This document shows positions 42,660 through 55,371 of a DNA stretch of 64,000 nucleotides, piece by piece (within the stretch, counting starts at the first letter, position 1; each line of letters starts with the position of its first letter). Origin of the DNA: Azadirachta indica (taxonomy: Eukaryota; Streptophyta; Magnoliopsida; Sapindales; Meliaceae). The stretch is from assembly GCA_022749755.1 (NCBI GenBank), contig CM040445.1:124001-188000 (forward strand), written 5' to 3'. A program made the translations under genes and the position numbers. A model generated the notes under the pieces. It made no database searches. It had not been told where the DNA came from and saw only the letters and a list, made by a program, of their open reading frames with translations.

Positions 42660-45600
42660 ATGAATATCAAAATGAAAACAACAATTTTATCATCATCAGC
42701 AATGGCAATGTTTTTCTTTCTTGTTCTTTCTGCAACTTTTCCTGCCGCTTTCTCTGATGCCAAACACTCCTCATTCCCATCCAAGGAGTTCAATGTTCCA
42801 TTCGAAGCAGTATTAACCAGCAATGGCTTTGGTTCCTCTGTTGTTCTTCCTGCTTCGGGAAGCATTTATCCTCTTGGGTACAATTACAAACACACACACA
42901 CACACAAATTTGTTCTTTGTATCACAGAATAATTTCAATTATTCAAAACTCATTTTTGCAATTTATTTTTCTGTAATTGGCAGGTATTTTGCTGTGAATC
43001 TTAGCATTGGAAACCCACCAAAAAGTTTTGATTTTGATTTTGATACAGGCAGTGATCTCACTTGGCTCCAATGTAATGCTCCTTGTACCAGTTGCGCTAA
43101 GGTAAACATATACATCACATTTAGCATTTCTTTATAGTTCTCGTTTCTGAATATAACACATTATTAAATTTCATAAACATCAAAACAAAAACAAAAGCAT
43201 TAATTTTCATCTTCACTTTGTTCATTAATCTGTAGCCAATCGATCAGCAGTACAAGCCCCAGAAGAGCAAGCTGGTATCTTGTTCGGACCCTCGATGCGC
43301 CGCCCTTCACTGGCCGCGGCAGCCCCATTGCGAACACCCAAATGATCAATGTGATTACGATATCAAGTACGCCGATCACGGCTCTTCTCGTGGTGTCCTG
43401 GTTTTTGACTTATTTCCCATCCATTTTCACAACGGATCTTTCTTTAAAGTCCCCTTAACCTTTGGGTATGTATGTATCCATGTACGTATATATCTACGTA
43501 AGCACGTACGCACGTATAATCAAGTAATAAAAACAATTGTTTGTTGTGTAGTTGCGGTTATGATCAACAGAATCCCGGCCCACATCCTGCACCAGACACA
43601 ACAGGAGTTCTTGCCCTAGGAAGAGGGAAAGTAAGCATACTGTCTCAATTGCGAGCACTTGGTCTCATCAAACATGTCATAAGCCATTGTATTAGTAGTA
43701 GAAACGGACGAGGAATTCTGATCCTCGGACAACATGACAACAATTTCCAACGGTCTAAAGTTTCCTGGACGCCAATGCTTCAAAATCAAAATCAGTAAGC
43801 ATTTTTCAGATCCATTTTTGTTGCAGAAACTCATCTTTTTGTTGCAACTGATTTTCATTTTTTTTTTTTTTGTACTTTCAGAAAACATTATTTGGTGGGA
43901 CCAGCTGAGCTTTTATTTGATGGAAAATCGTTGGGTTTGAAAGGGCTTCGGCTTATTGTTGATAGTGGAGCTTCTTATGCTTATTTCACCTCCAGAGTTT
44001 ACCGGGCCATAGTTGATTTGGTAAGAAAGAAGATCGTACGGCCAACATTTTTTTATGGATAACATAAAATTTTTAAATTGTTTTCGCAATTTTTAAATAA
44101 AATTACAGTAGGGTTTGAAGGGCTCGATTCCTCTGGGCCGTACTTCACAGCAATTTTTTTTTTTTATGCATGATGTTTTTTAATTTGAACTTATAAAATA
44201 TATTATTTTAAATTCTATCCCTTCTAACATTAATTGTTTAATTAATCATTGTCTTATCATAGAACTATTTTTAATTGATATTTTATAATTATTAGATAAA
44301 TTTTTTTTGACTTTTTCGCTACAATTTTTCAACTTTCCTCTAAACCCTAAGAAAAGAAAAATTATTTCATATTCTCTGTGTCTATGATTTGAACTTACAA
44401 AAAAATCATTTTATATTTTAGCTCTTCCAATATTAAATTTTTAACAATTTGCCCCCTAAGTTTTAGGGTTTTTTTTTAAGTCCTATGCAACATCTCTAAT
44501 TTCAGCTCTTAGTGAATCTGCAACAAAAAATTAAAAATTTCCTAAAAAATTTTAAATATGTAACAAAAAAAGTTGAAATCGTTCCCTTTATATCCTAATT
44601 ATATCTTTTAAATTTTGCATTAAATTAACATTTTTTCTAATACTTTCTCTCTCGCTTTTTTTTTTTGTTTTGTTAATAGAAACCCATTTGTGAGAACTAA
44701 TCATCACCTATTTATATATGTTTTAGATAAAAAAATCTTTAGATGGGAAGCCATTAAGACCTGCACCAGAAGATAAAGCGCTTCCGAACTGCTGGAAAGG
44801 GCCTTTCAGATCAATTGCTGAAGTCAAAAAGCACTTCAAACCTTTAGCATTGAGCTTTACTAATCCAAACAATGTTCAACTTCAGATTCTACCTGAAGCT
44901 TATCTTATTATTAGTGTAAGCATATCTCTGCTGTTACCATTTCTTTTGCTCATAATATATACTGGGGATAATATGAAAGGGGAACAAAAAAAGGTAGTAA
45001 GTAAAAGCATTTATCAAAAAGAGCTTATCTGGGGAAGCACTTTGCGTTTCAGGGTCTTAAAAATGTGTGCTTGGGGATCTTGGATGGTGCTGCAGCAGGA
45101 TTGGGAGAAATCAACTTAATTGGAGGTAAGCAGATCAATTACAACAACTTTGCTGCCAACTCTTTTGTCCTTTCTTCAAAAGTTACAATTTTTTTGAATT
45201 TTTTATATATAAATTTTATATATTCTCATGTTGTCAAGTTTTAAAATGCCAATTTGAATAATTCTATGCAAATTTAATATTAAAACAACAATATTTTATG
45301 TAAATTGTCTTCATATTTTAAAGTCTATACACAAATCCTCAAAAATTTGTATTTTAATAATTAAAACGTCCGTACATGAATTATATGTACGCGCGCGCGT
45401 ATTGGCATTGTGTTAATATAAAGAATGACACTTAGAAAAGTATTTAAAAATTTGTGTTCACACTTAGAAAAGTTATGTACAAAAAAAAAATTAAGAATCT
45501 AAATAAGAGAAGGTTGTAGAATTATACATATATACTTTATCCTATTACTTTTGTTTTGTATTAAATTTATGTAAGCATTTAAAAATTTGTGTTCACACTT

Positions 45601-46310
45601 GAAAATTACGTACGACAAAAAAATTAAGAATTTAAATAAGAAAAAATTGTAGAATTATATATATATATATATGAGCAGGGACAGAGCATCTCAAGGGTCT
45701 GACGGGTCTTAATCCCCTCAGCCTTATAAAATTTTTTTATTATAATATTTATATTGTAACTTTTTTTTAAAATATATATATAGTTTAATTTTTATATTTT
45801 AAAAATTATTAATTTTCCCTTTATTTTATTTATTATTTTAAAAAATATTATTTAATTAATTTTATTTTTTAGTCATTTTTATCCTCCCAAAAATTTTGAC
45901 TCCCCAATTATTTAATTTCGACTTTACTCTTTTATACGAAGAATGTTCAATATTTTTTTTTTTTATATAATTTTTTACATCAATTATAAATCATAAGATT
46001 TACGTACATTTAACGGTTAATATTACATTTGACATATATATTAATTTTACATTAATCATGTAGTTAAATATAATTTTAATCATAATTAATGTAAAAAATT
46101 ATATAAAAAAATCACAATTCATACTGTTTATATATATATAAAAATTGTTTAATTGTTTATGTAATTATGGCTAAATCATTTAATTTTTTTCTTTTTTTCT
46201 GTTTTTTGGTCTGGTGTTCAGAAATTTTTATGCAAGATAAAATGGTGATTTATGACAACGAGAAGCAGCAGATCGGCTGGTTTTCCACAGAGTGCAACAG
46301 GCGTTTCTAG
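42660..46310 (+). CDS. Nucellin/Asp1-type aspartic protease, gene 1
   Basis: Secreted A1 aspartic endopeptidase of the plant nucellin-like group. Eight exons: 42660-42877, 42984-43101, 43236-43465, 43552-43794, 43882-44020, 44727-44915, 45053-45125, 46222-46310; 1299 bp, 432 residues. The N terminus has a hydrophobic signal peptide (about residues 8-31). First catalytic Asp93 is in DFDTGSDLTW, second Asp297 in VDSGASYAYF, where Ala follows the usual DSG in place of Ser or Thr. Cys-rich segments (QCNAPCTSCAK, CDYDIKYADHGSS) are typical of the group. A second Met four codons downstream could also start. Introns 5 (706 bp) and 7 (1096 bp) are enlarged by AT-rich repeat-like DNA. First of a tandem array; substrate unknown. 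Confidence 0.88.
42889..42907. repeat. (CA)n microsatellite in intron 1 of protease gene 1
   Basis: Nine CA repeats directly after the exon 1 donor region. No effect on splicing can be judged. Confidence 0.85.
45672..45935. mobile_element. Fragment of a dispersed plant repeat in intron 7
   Basis: The segment has a GC-richer head (AGCATCTCAAGGGTCTGACG), a long A/T core and a tail with TCCCAAAAATTTTGACTCCCC. This arrangement is common in plant intergenic repeats. Related pieces appear near 17490 and 32355-32400. The element class could not be decided. Confidence 0.3.
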
Positions 46311-46479
46311 TTCTGATGAATCATTAACTCCGTTGTCTCTATCTAAGACCAAATTAATATTAATAATTAATTAATAAATAAATAAGACGTATTTTGTTAT
46401 ATTATATTAATATTACAGCATTTCTATTTAGACATTTAGAATAATTGCCAATTACTGCGACAATTTGATTTTGTGAAAC

Positions 46480-46690
46480 ACCAATGGTTTTCGGCGTTTG
46501 CCCCCCCAATACGGCTGACGGCGCCGCCGCGCCGGCATCGACATCGACGGAGCGGCGAGAGACGCCAAATGGTGGATATGGAGTTAACTCGCAAGTGCAG
46601 TGCCCACAAGTCCACACCAAACGATTAAGATAAGCAAATCCCCGTATCCTTAACTCGGAAGCAAAGTGCCCACAAGTCCACACCTAACCA
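46480..46690. repeat. GC-rich patch with internal direct repeat, shared with 52118-52262
   Basis: This patch downstream of protease gene 1 is unusually GC-rich (GGCGCCGCCGCGCCGGC). It holds two diverged direct copies of a segment that includes GTGCCCACAAGTCCACACC. A related copy lies directly after the broken protease exon at 52118-52262, so it was part of an ancestral duplicated unit. No coding function was recognised. Confidence 0.6.
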
Positions 46691-48315
46691 TTAGTTTACT
46701 GTTTTCAACGAGTTTAGGGATTTTTTATTTTATTTTATTTTTTTGGAAAACCCCATTACCTCCTTCTAAAATTTCTTTTTTTATTTATTTAATTTTCGTC
46801 TCTCGTTAATTTATAATTCCTGTTTGACGTAATTACCAAATATTAAATGAAATATATCAAGAAAATAAATATTAAATCGAACAAGCGTTTGCAATTACCA
46901 ATTTGACCTTACAAAATCAACTTTACACTAGGGGTGCGTTTAGCGGAATGTATTAGACTGTGAGTTAACAAAATCAACAGGCACTTGCACTTGCAACTTT
47001 ACACTAAGGGTGTGAATGTAGTATAATATAATAATTATATAAAATTTATTTTTATTATTTAAGTATAAATTATTATTTTTAACTAATAATTAAATAATTT
47101 AAAAAATTATTATTTTATTTTTAAAATATTTTTTTTAAAAAAATAAATAAAAATAATACAGTACAGATAAGATTTAGGTGAAGGGATGAGTCAAATTTAA
47201 AGAGTTTATATTGTATTATTTTTAATTTTTATATAATTCAATCCTTACACTGAATACTTAAATAAAAAAAAATTTATTTCGAATAATAAAATAGTTAACT
47301 TCAGACCCGTCTATCAAATTTGCCGTAAAGCAACGATGTCTTACTTCGTGTTTTGACCTCATATTCTGGTCTAGACACAGTACTCTCGAGCTGCCGGGCA
47401 GGAACTTCCAATATTACAATTTAGTTATTAGGACCCCTTATGTTTTATGTTTTTAACAAAAAGTTATAATTAATCTACTTATATTGAAAAGGTCCCTAAT
47501 TCAGAATTTTATTGAATGATCGTGTTACTCCTAGTAGTATTAATTTTTACTAAATGTATAATTATGATACTTTGAGTATAATTTTTCAAATAAAAATTTT
47601 CTTAATTAATCATTGAATAGTTGAGTTGAGTTGAGTTATAAGTGAGTTTTTAGGATAAAAATTATTAGTTGCTAAGTATATTTTTATAAAAATTTTGTAA
47701 TTATTTCAATAAATAAAATTTAATAATTATAATAAGAAAACAAGAAGTAAAATTTATAACATACAAATAAGACTATTCTATGTAATTTAATTTTTAAAAA
47801 ATTTAAAATAAATTTGTTTAAATAAAATCTAAAATTTGAGTTTTCTTAATAGACATTAAGTAATTTTTCAACTCTACATAAATTATTCTCTATTGACAAC
47901 TAAATTATTTAAACACAAAATTAAAAATAATTGTTGACATTAATAAAGAAAAGCTCTTTTAACAGTATCAAACTAATACTCAATCTAAACACATTATTTA
48001 GTAGCTAAATGTGACCATTATTTGTAAAAAATTGATAAAATAAGGATCCAAATGTTACTTTTCATTAAAAATTTTATAATTTATATTTTAGTTATTTTTC
48101 TGCAAAAGTAGCTTTCATCTAGATGGCTTTTCTCCCTGAAGAAACCAACGGAAGAGAACGTAGACTTTCATATTTATATACACACCAAGAACAAAGAGAC
48201 TAGGTACACTGATTTTCCCACAGCTCCGCTCTCAAAAGAAAAGAAAAGAAAAGAAAGCATAAGCGGTTATACCCTTTTGCTTTTGAATCAAAAAACAGAC
48301 AGAAAACCCAGAAAA
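46691..48315. other. Intergenic region before protease gene 2
   Basis: AT-rich. The segment 47280-47420 and the last 1 kb before gene 2 align with 56660-57520 before gene 3, so the promoter region was duplicated with the gene. A TATA-like TATTTATATACAC lies at about 48169-48181 and has an equivalent upstream of gene 3. Confidence 0.55.
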
Positions 48316-51300
48316 ATGGGGGAGAAAGGTAAAAGCATGATCTTTTTGTTGTTTCTGCTGATGTTTTCAACTTTTCAAGGTTGTATCTCAGCAGCCGCCC
48401 AACTTTCATCCATTATAAAGACAACCCAATCGAAGGCTTCTAATCGTATTGGTTCTACCACTGTTTTCCCTGTTACTGGGAACGTTTATCCTCTTGGGTA
48501 TGTGTAATTTCTTTGCAGATTAGTAGAGTTACAAATGAAGTTTCATTAACTTCATTGCTCACTTCTTTTTTATTGTTGTTTTTGTTTCTGGATTTGTCTT
48601 GGTTGGATTGTTTCTGGGTTGATATTGCATGGTAAATACTTGTTTTTGGGTTGATATTGCATGTTTAATGTAATCAGTTTATTTTCTTCAACCTGGATTT
48701 TTCTTGCTTTTTTCTGTGAACTTTGCACTACCATGAATTTATCTAAACTTCAGGGATTTAAACTTTGCTAATTCTTGATTGATTTGATATACTTGCCCGT
48801 CTGGTTTGTGTAATTTTTCAGGTTTTTGGCAGTGTTCTTTGAAAATTTAAGGACTGATTCCTCTTGCTTGCAAATCTGTTTCTGTAAATCAGTTCTCTTA
48901 ATATATCTTGGGTTTTCCCTTCCTTCTCTTTCCCTATAAGGTTTTTGATCTCCTTTGACAAGTCAGTGGAACGTTTTGGGTCCATTTTCGTTTAGCTTTT
49001 TTGATTGTGTTTGCTTAGCAGAAAGTAAAAAAATTTTCCCCTTCAGCATTCGTTAATTGAGATTCTTGCGGTCCATTTTTGGTTTGATGATCCCCTTTTT
49101 GGGATCTTTCTTTGTTACCATTTTCCACTTCAGGGCTTGATGGGTTTGTAATTTGATTTCAGATCTGTCTATATGAATATTCTTTCAACCTTTTTTCCCA
49201 CATCTTTGTTTTGGCAAGAAATTTTGCTTATTCACACCTTTTTTTGGGGAAAAATTATGTTATTCAATCTGCAGGTATTACTCTGTGTCTCTACAGATCG
49301 GCAATCCACCCAAAACTTTTGATCTTGATATCGACACTGGCGGTGATCTAACTTGGGTTCAGTGTGATGCACCTTGTAAGGGTTGCACTATGGTAATATT
49401 TGTCGTTATCAACTGTGTGTGTGTATACACACATATATTGCTTATATATGATCCTTATCATGTTATTACCTTATGTCAATGTGTATGCAATGCAGCCCCG
49501 CAATGCTCTCTATAATCCCAAGAACAATCTTGTGCCATGTAAGGACCCGGTTTGCGATGCTATTCACTCATCAGGAAACCACCAATGTGATTCCCCGACT
49601 GACCAATGTGACTACGAGGTTGAATATGCTGATCATGGTTCATCTCTCGGTGTGCTTGTCATTGATCACTTTCCTCTCAGACTCACTAATGGCTCCGTCC
49701 TCGGTCCAAGTTTAACCTTTGGGTTCGTAATATTCATTCTTGCAACGTTCAATGAACAACCATCTAATGTCAATTTAGGCTATTTAGATTCATATTTTGT
49801 TAGTTGTAGAGTTTTTTTTATTTGCCAGAGATCAAATATGCTTGAAGCAGAATCATCAAATATGCATAAATAGTACCGTACCGTATATGAGCATTAAAAA
49901 ATACATAAAAAGTGTAGCTATTTTTTTTTAATTAATTAGATTGGTGTTAAGTAGAAAAAATTTAAATTTATGTAATAGTTGGTAGGTGGAGAAATTTATA
50001 AAATAAATTATGAAATATGTGTGAAAAAAAGAGGAGAAAACCAGTATAAATACGTAACCCCTCTTACCATTCTTTCCATCTCAAAATCACCCTTTAAGAA
50101 CTCATTTAAAAAAAGAAAGAATTGTTTCTCTTTTATATTATTCTTCACTTAGAGTTGTTTCTTTTATTTTAAGGAGAATGTGAAATACTTTCTCTACTTA
50201 TAATTAAAAAAAAAAGTTATAATTCTCACTTTAAAATAGTAAAATATTCGTGTACTTGTATGTGATTTTTGTCTTAATTTATTTAGTAATTTTTTATTTA
50301 AAATATTTATATCGATTTATTTTACTGTTTTATTTTACTATACATGGTATATAAACCTTCTACATATTGTTGTTATTCTAATATTTCTTATATATTTTTA
50401 TTATTTTGATGAATGGTTATATCTCTTATATAATGTTTATTTTCATTATTTTTTTAATTTACTTTAATTGCGTGTTTTGCTTCTACCTCTAATTTCTTAA
50501 CAATAAATTTACACTATATTTGTATCCGAAATAAGTGTTCATTTTATTTTCTTCGAATCCTTTTTGTGCAGGTGTGGATATGATCAAAGCAATCCAGGTC
50601 CTAACCCGCCTCCTCCAACAGCCGGAGTCCTGGGCCTGGGTGTTGGTAAAGCAAGCATCATGTCACAACTGCACAGCCTGGGTCTTACAAGAAACGTATT
50701 GGGACATTGTTTGAGTGGGCGTGGAGGAGGGTATTTGTTCCTGGGGGATGATATTGTCCCATCTTCAGGCATCGCTTGGACACCAATGTCTTCGAGTTCA
50801 TTGGAGTAAAAACCCCCAAGCTCCTCATTCCTTGTTTTAATAGTCTCATTTCTTACACAGTTATAATCCAAATTCTCGTTAATTCTGACATGCATTCTCA
50901 TTTGATGGCACTACTTTCAGCACACACTACTCCTCAGGACCCGCGGAACTGTTATACGGCGGAAAGGCTACTGGTGTAAAGGGCCTCCAAACAATTTTTG
51001 ACAGCGGCAGCACCTACACCTACTTCAATTCTGAAGCTTACAGAACTACCCTCGATCTGGTGATGATACTAACAACAATCTCATATAGCTTTAAGTTGGA
51101 AATAGCAAAATTGAGCAAAATTTAGATAATTAATGATCAATGTCTCAGATAAGGAAGGATTTGAGTGGAAAGCCGCTAAAAGATGCAAGAGAGGAACGAG
51201 CCCTACCAATCTGCTGGAAAGGCACGAAACCTTTCAAAACCATAAGAGATGTCAGGAACTACTTCAAGCCCTTACTACTGAGGTTTACAAGGATCAAAAA

Positions 51301-51699
51301 TGTCCAGCTGCAGATTCTGCCGGAAGCATATCTCATTGTCACGGTAAGCACATGTAGAAACATCCATTGGGAGAAAATGACTAAAATACCTGAAAAGGCT
51401 CAGTTGACAGTATTTTCCATCGCAGGAGCGTGGAAATGTCTGCTTGGGAATTCTGAATGGAGCTGAAGTAGGGCTAGGCAATATCAACATAATTGGGGGT
51501 AAGTGATAGTAGACTTTAAATACTAGAACTCATGGAATCTCTCCTATTTTTCCTCGTGCAATCTAATTCTAATTTATTTTCTGTCTCTTTTCGTTGATTT
51601 TCAGACATCTCTATGCTAGACAAAATGGTGATCTATGACAATGAGAAGCTGCAGATCGGATGGGTTTCTTCAAACTGCGATATGGTTCCCAAGTACTGA
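48316..51699 (+). CDS. Nucellin/Asp1-type aspartic protease, gene 2
   Basis: Eight exons: 48316-48497, 49275-49392, 49496-49722, 50572-50805, 50921-51059, 51149-51343, 51426-51498, 51605-51699; 1263 bp, 420 residues. The start at MGEKGK is chosen because gene 3 starts at the aligned Met; an in-frame Met exists 13 codons upstream. A signal peptide covers about residues 6-26. First catalytic Asp81 is in IDTGGDLTW: the Ser after DTG has become Gly, which could lower activity. Second Asp281 is in FDSGSTYTYF. Exon 6 is nearly identical to that of gene 3, showing a recent duplication. Intron 3 carries a 632-bp insertion absent from gene 3. Splicing at the GT at 51693-51694 would replace the last two residues and extend the frame through an exon ending at 51907. 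Confidence 0.88.
49871..50502. mobile_element. Insertion in intron 3 of protease gene 2
   Basis: Compared with the same intron of gene 3 (224 bp), this intron (849 bp) holds 632 extra bases flanked on both sides by ATAAA (49866-49870 and 50503-50507). Gene 3 has a single ATAAA there. Inside are a TATAAATA box near 50046 and a pyrimidine-rich stretch, which resemble a solo LTR or similar non-coding element. The class is uncertain because the ends are not TG...CA. Confidence 0.45.
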
Positions 51700-51917
51700 G
51701 CTATTCTCCGTGTTACTTTCTTCCTTTAAGTTGATATCACTCGAGAGTTTCTCACCAGCATTTTGTTTTTCTTCCTCTTTCATCAACAGTGTGGATAGTG
51801 CTTCTGACGAAGGTATTAGGCGGAGATCTGAAGCAAAAAGGGTATACGACACGAGTTTAAGATTAATAGCTTATGCTATTATGATACATGCGCTTATTCT
51901 ATTGTAATACATGTCAG
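51700..51917 (+). other. 3' end of protease gene 2 with a possible alternative last exon
   Basis: After a pyrimidine-rich tract and ATCAACAG (to 51789), an open frame VDSASDEGIRRRSEAKRVYD... runs to a stop at 51905-51907. It aligns in its first codons with the corresponding exon of gene 3 and then diverges, consistent with a deletion that joined former untranslated sequence to the exon. Confidence 0.4.
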
Positions 51918-52117
51918 GTTTGGGTATGTATTTATCTATGAATGTGCGTCAATTAATAAAAACAAACGAAAATTAAAAACAAAATGCTTCTGTTTACTTA
52001 ATATTATGGTGGCTTTTGTTGTGTAGTTGTGGATATGATCAGCAAAATCCGGGGCCACATCCTTCACCAGACACAACAGGAGTTATTGTCCTAGGCAGAG
52101 GCGAAGTAAGCACAATG
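51918..52117 (+). pseudogene. Broken aspartic protease fragment (intron 3 end and start of exon 4)
   Basis: The segment from about 52027 encodes CGYDQQNPGPHPSPDTTGV, almost identical to the exon 4 start of gene 1 and preceded by the same TTGTTGTGTAG acceptor region. Sequence before it resembles intron 3 of gene 1. After LGRGEVST the match breaks at about 52117 and jumps to DNA homologous to the 3' flank of gene 1. It is the remnant of a gene 1-type copy that lost about 3 kb in between. Confidence 0.8.
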
Positions 52118-52262
52118 CGGCTGACGCGGTTCACAGAGCAGCCGAGTCTCCCGCCGTGTCAGAATCGACCCGACGGAGCGGCGGAGACGCGGAACGGTGG
52201 CTGTGGAGTGGACCCTCAAAATCTTCAACTCGCAAGTGTCCACAAGTCCAAACCTAACCACT
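52118..52262. repeat. GC-rich patch homologous to the 3' flank of protease gene 1
   Basis: Shares GACGGAGCGGCG, AACTCGCAAGTG and CCACAAGTCCA...CCTAACCA with 46500-46690, including a following TTTTCAACNAGTTTAGGGATT block near 52471. One of the two internal repeat units seen at 46.6 kb is missing here. Confidence 0.6.
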
Positions 52263-54982
52263 AAAATTAGTGAAACCCTCGTTTTCTTCTTTTTATTTAT
52301 TTTGGGTAATAACATTTGCTTCTCTAAACTTTTATAAAGCAATAAAATGTTACATAATTTGGTATAATTAGCAAATCAGTCCCAGATTTTGCTTCACTGA
52401 TTCTTATTTCCCAATGTATGTTGTCGAGGACAAAAGTGTTTAACTTGGAAAACTATACCAGTCTATTGTTTTCAACTAGTTTAGGGATTAAAATATTAAT
52501 ATCTTATTATTTATCTTTTTTTTTTTTTACGTAAATTTGTAATTTGTAATTGCTATTAAATAAAATACATGAAAGACATATTGTAATATAATACCTTTCC
52601 CTAACCCTAACGTTTAGGAAAGGGTAAATACTTTCTAGACTTTTAAAATCTGTTGCATATTCTTGACTTTTTGAAAAAAATAAGAAGATACTTGTGCTTA
52701 ACTTCCAGGAGATATATTGTAGTATGATCATTTTAATCATTGAATTTAATTAAAATGATAAAATAAGATATAATTTTATTATTATTGACACTTAAATTCC
52801 ATATTATTTTTAATATGTCAATATTATATTAGGGACTAAAATGTTAAATTTAAGACAAATTATCTTATTTTCTTATTTTAAAAACTTTAGAAATAATTTT
52901 TTATTTAAATTAAAATAGTAACAATAAATTTGGATAAATTTATATTATTTTTGTTGACACAATAGTAAATTCAATCCACATATTATAATTTATTATTCTC
53001 TTTTATATCATGAAATACTTATTTACATTTACCCCAATTTATTTAGATATTTTTATACATTCTGCTAACTTTTTAAAAAATACTAAATTTTTTATTCAAA
53101 TTAAAATATTAACAATAAGTTAAAAAATATAAATAATTATTTTGTAAAAAAAAGGTTAAGAGTATTTATAAAATATTGGAAAGAAGTTTTTTAAATAAAA
53201 ATAAAAAAATAAAAATAATAAATTATAATATATAAATTATATTTAGTGTTGTGTTAATAAAATGAATAATAAATATACTCTTATATTCTTATTTAATAGT
53301 TTAATTTAATTTTAATTAAAAAATTTAAGAGAATTTTAATTGTCTTTATTATAGTAAATATAGTGTTGGACTCCAATCCTTCACGTTGGACCTCCAAACC
53401 GAGAAGCCCAATAAACGAAGCCAGGATAGATGAGTCCACATATAAGCCGGCAAATGGCCCACATTTTAAAAGCTCCCGCTCGTAAGTAAAATGGGGCAAC
53501 CAGCTTCAAAAGGAGAAGTGGTTTAGGCCCAAAAACGCAGTAGGCCTAGTCAATAAGTCAAAGGAAAATTCTATTGAAAATCGAATTTAAAAGAATTATA
53601 TTGAGGTAAAAGAAGGAAAGGAGGAATATATGTAGAAGCAGGAGACAAGTGACGGGAGGGCATTTTTGAATTTTTGTTATAAAATAGGAGTATTTTTGTT
53701 ATTTTTCAGACTTTTTTTCACGAGTACGAAATTTGTTATCGAATAAATTTGTTATCGAATAGTATATATATATATATATATTTTTTATGTATGTTAATTA
53801 GGTTCTTGATAAATTTTTTAAAAAAATATAATGAAACTAATATAATTTTTAAATATATATATTAAATAAACTATTACACATGTTTTATCTAAAAATTTTT
53901 ATAATACTTACATATTAAACTAGTATCAAAAAAGTAAAAAAAAAAAAAAAGTTAGTACCATTTTAATATATAATTTTATCCAAATTTATTATTAATATTT
54001 TAATATAAATAAATAATATTTTTATTTGTAAATTTTTTTTAAAAAATAATAAAATAAAATAAATTTTTAGGAATTTAATATTTTAGTTCCTAAGAGTTAT
54101 ATATTAGAAAAAACGAGGATTGGATTGTCAATAATGACAAATATATATTTTATTTTTTTATTTTGATTAAATTTAGTAATTAAAATGATAATATTTTAAC
54201 AGGTCGAATGTAAGGTAAATTCATGAGTTATTTTCTATATTTTTAAAAAATTTAGGGGTATCTAATAATACACTCTAAAAATTTAAAGAATATTTGTTCT
54301 TTCTCTAAAATTTAAGATACATTACATATTCTCATACTAAAAAACAAATATTAAACAAAACAATGGCTTTGAAAGAGGAATTAAGGTTAAAATATTTGTA
54401 ATAGTTGACTTTAAACCTCTGCGTACCAATCACTCAAAACTTCATATTATTTCTTACTAGAGAGGTAGTTCTCCAATGAGATTTCTTCAATTTTATTTTG
54501 TGTTTCTTCTCTTTTTTTCAATAAATGCAGATTTTTGGCTAAATTTAGATTTATAGTGATTTATTTCTATCTTATTATGCTTTATATCTATTTAATGATA
54601 ATTTATATCCACTTAAATATAGATCTGTGGTGGTTTTATTGATTTTTGTTGATTTATTATGTTATAATATCATTTTCTTTTAAATATGAAGGTTTAAAGA
54701 CTTATCTCAAGAGATATAAAGATATTAGGTACCAAATCTAGAAGATTTAATACTATAGTTTGTTACAATAAAAATAACAAGAATCAACTCAAAAGGTGGA
54801 GAGAAAGTGGCTAGAGCTATGGAAAATATTCTAGTGAAGCTTTAGATTAAAACAAATCTTCTTAATTAAAAGCACTAAATGTAAAAGTGTTATATTCTCT
54901 CCGTATACTTCAATGAGCATTAAAATTTATCTAGTTATATGTTGTAACTGATCTTAATAGTTGCTGGATGATATTAATGTAA
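52263..54982. other. AT-rich intergenic DNA within the protease array
   Basis: No gene was found. A GC-richer island at about 53360-53560 contains several GGCCCA/AGGCC motifs and no ORF with family character. A (TA)n tract lies near 53762-53780. Confidence 0.5.
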
Positions 54983-55371
54983 GTGTTTGTTTAGTTTCTC
55001 TTTTTTATTAATTAAAAGAGTTTTTTTAATAGTAAAAAATCATTTTTTGTATTTTTAGATATTATTAAAAACCATTTTTCTTTATATCAGAAGAAATCCA
55101 AAATTTGAATTTTTGATGGTAAAACTTTTTGAACTTTTTTAAAAAATAAAATTATTTAAAATACTCTTATTTTTTAAAACAATTTTACGTTAATTTTTAA
55201 AATAAAATATTAAATACTTTTTCATTAAAGTAATTACTTAATTTTTATTAAAAGTTATTTGTAATAACCAAATAATTAATAAATTTTTATTAAAACTTTT
55301 ACTTATAAAAACTCGATTAATAAAATTTTTATTTAAAAAAATTCTACTAAAAAAGTTATACCAATCGGATC
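54983..55371. mobile_element. Tourist/Harbinger-like MITE, family B, copy 2
   Basis: Begins GTGTTTGTTTAGTTTC and ends (reverse complement) GATCCGATTGGTATAAC, diverged forms of the ends of the element at 4846-5298. TAA flanks both sides (54980-54982 and 55372-55374). The interior aligns along most of its length with copy 1, for example AAAATACTCTTA and ATTACTTAATTTTT. Confidence 0.65.

Noticed and set aside
45386..45402. ACGCGCGCGCG run in protease intron 7
   Set aside because: A short alternating CG tract; too small to claim as a functional Z-DNA or CpG element.
46402..46683. 93-codon minus-strand open frame over the GC-rich patch
   Set aside because: Its repeated WTCGH motifs simply reflect the underlying direct DNA repeat, and the second copy at 52.1 kb does not preserve the frame.
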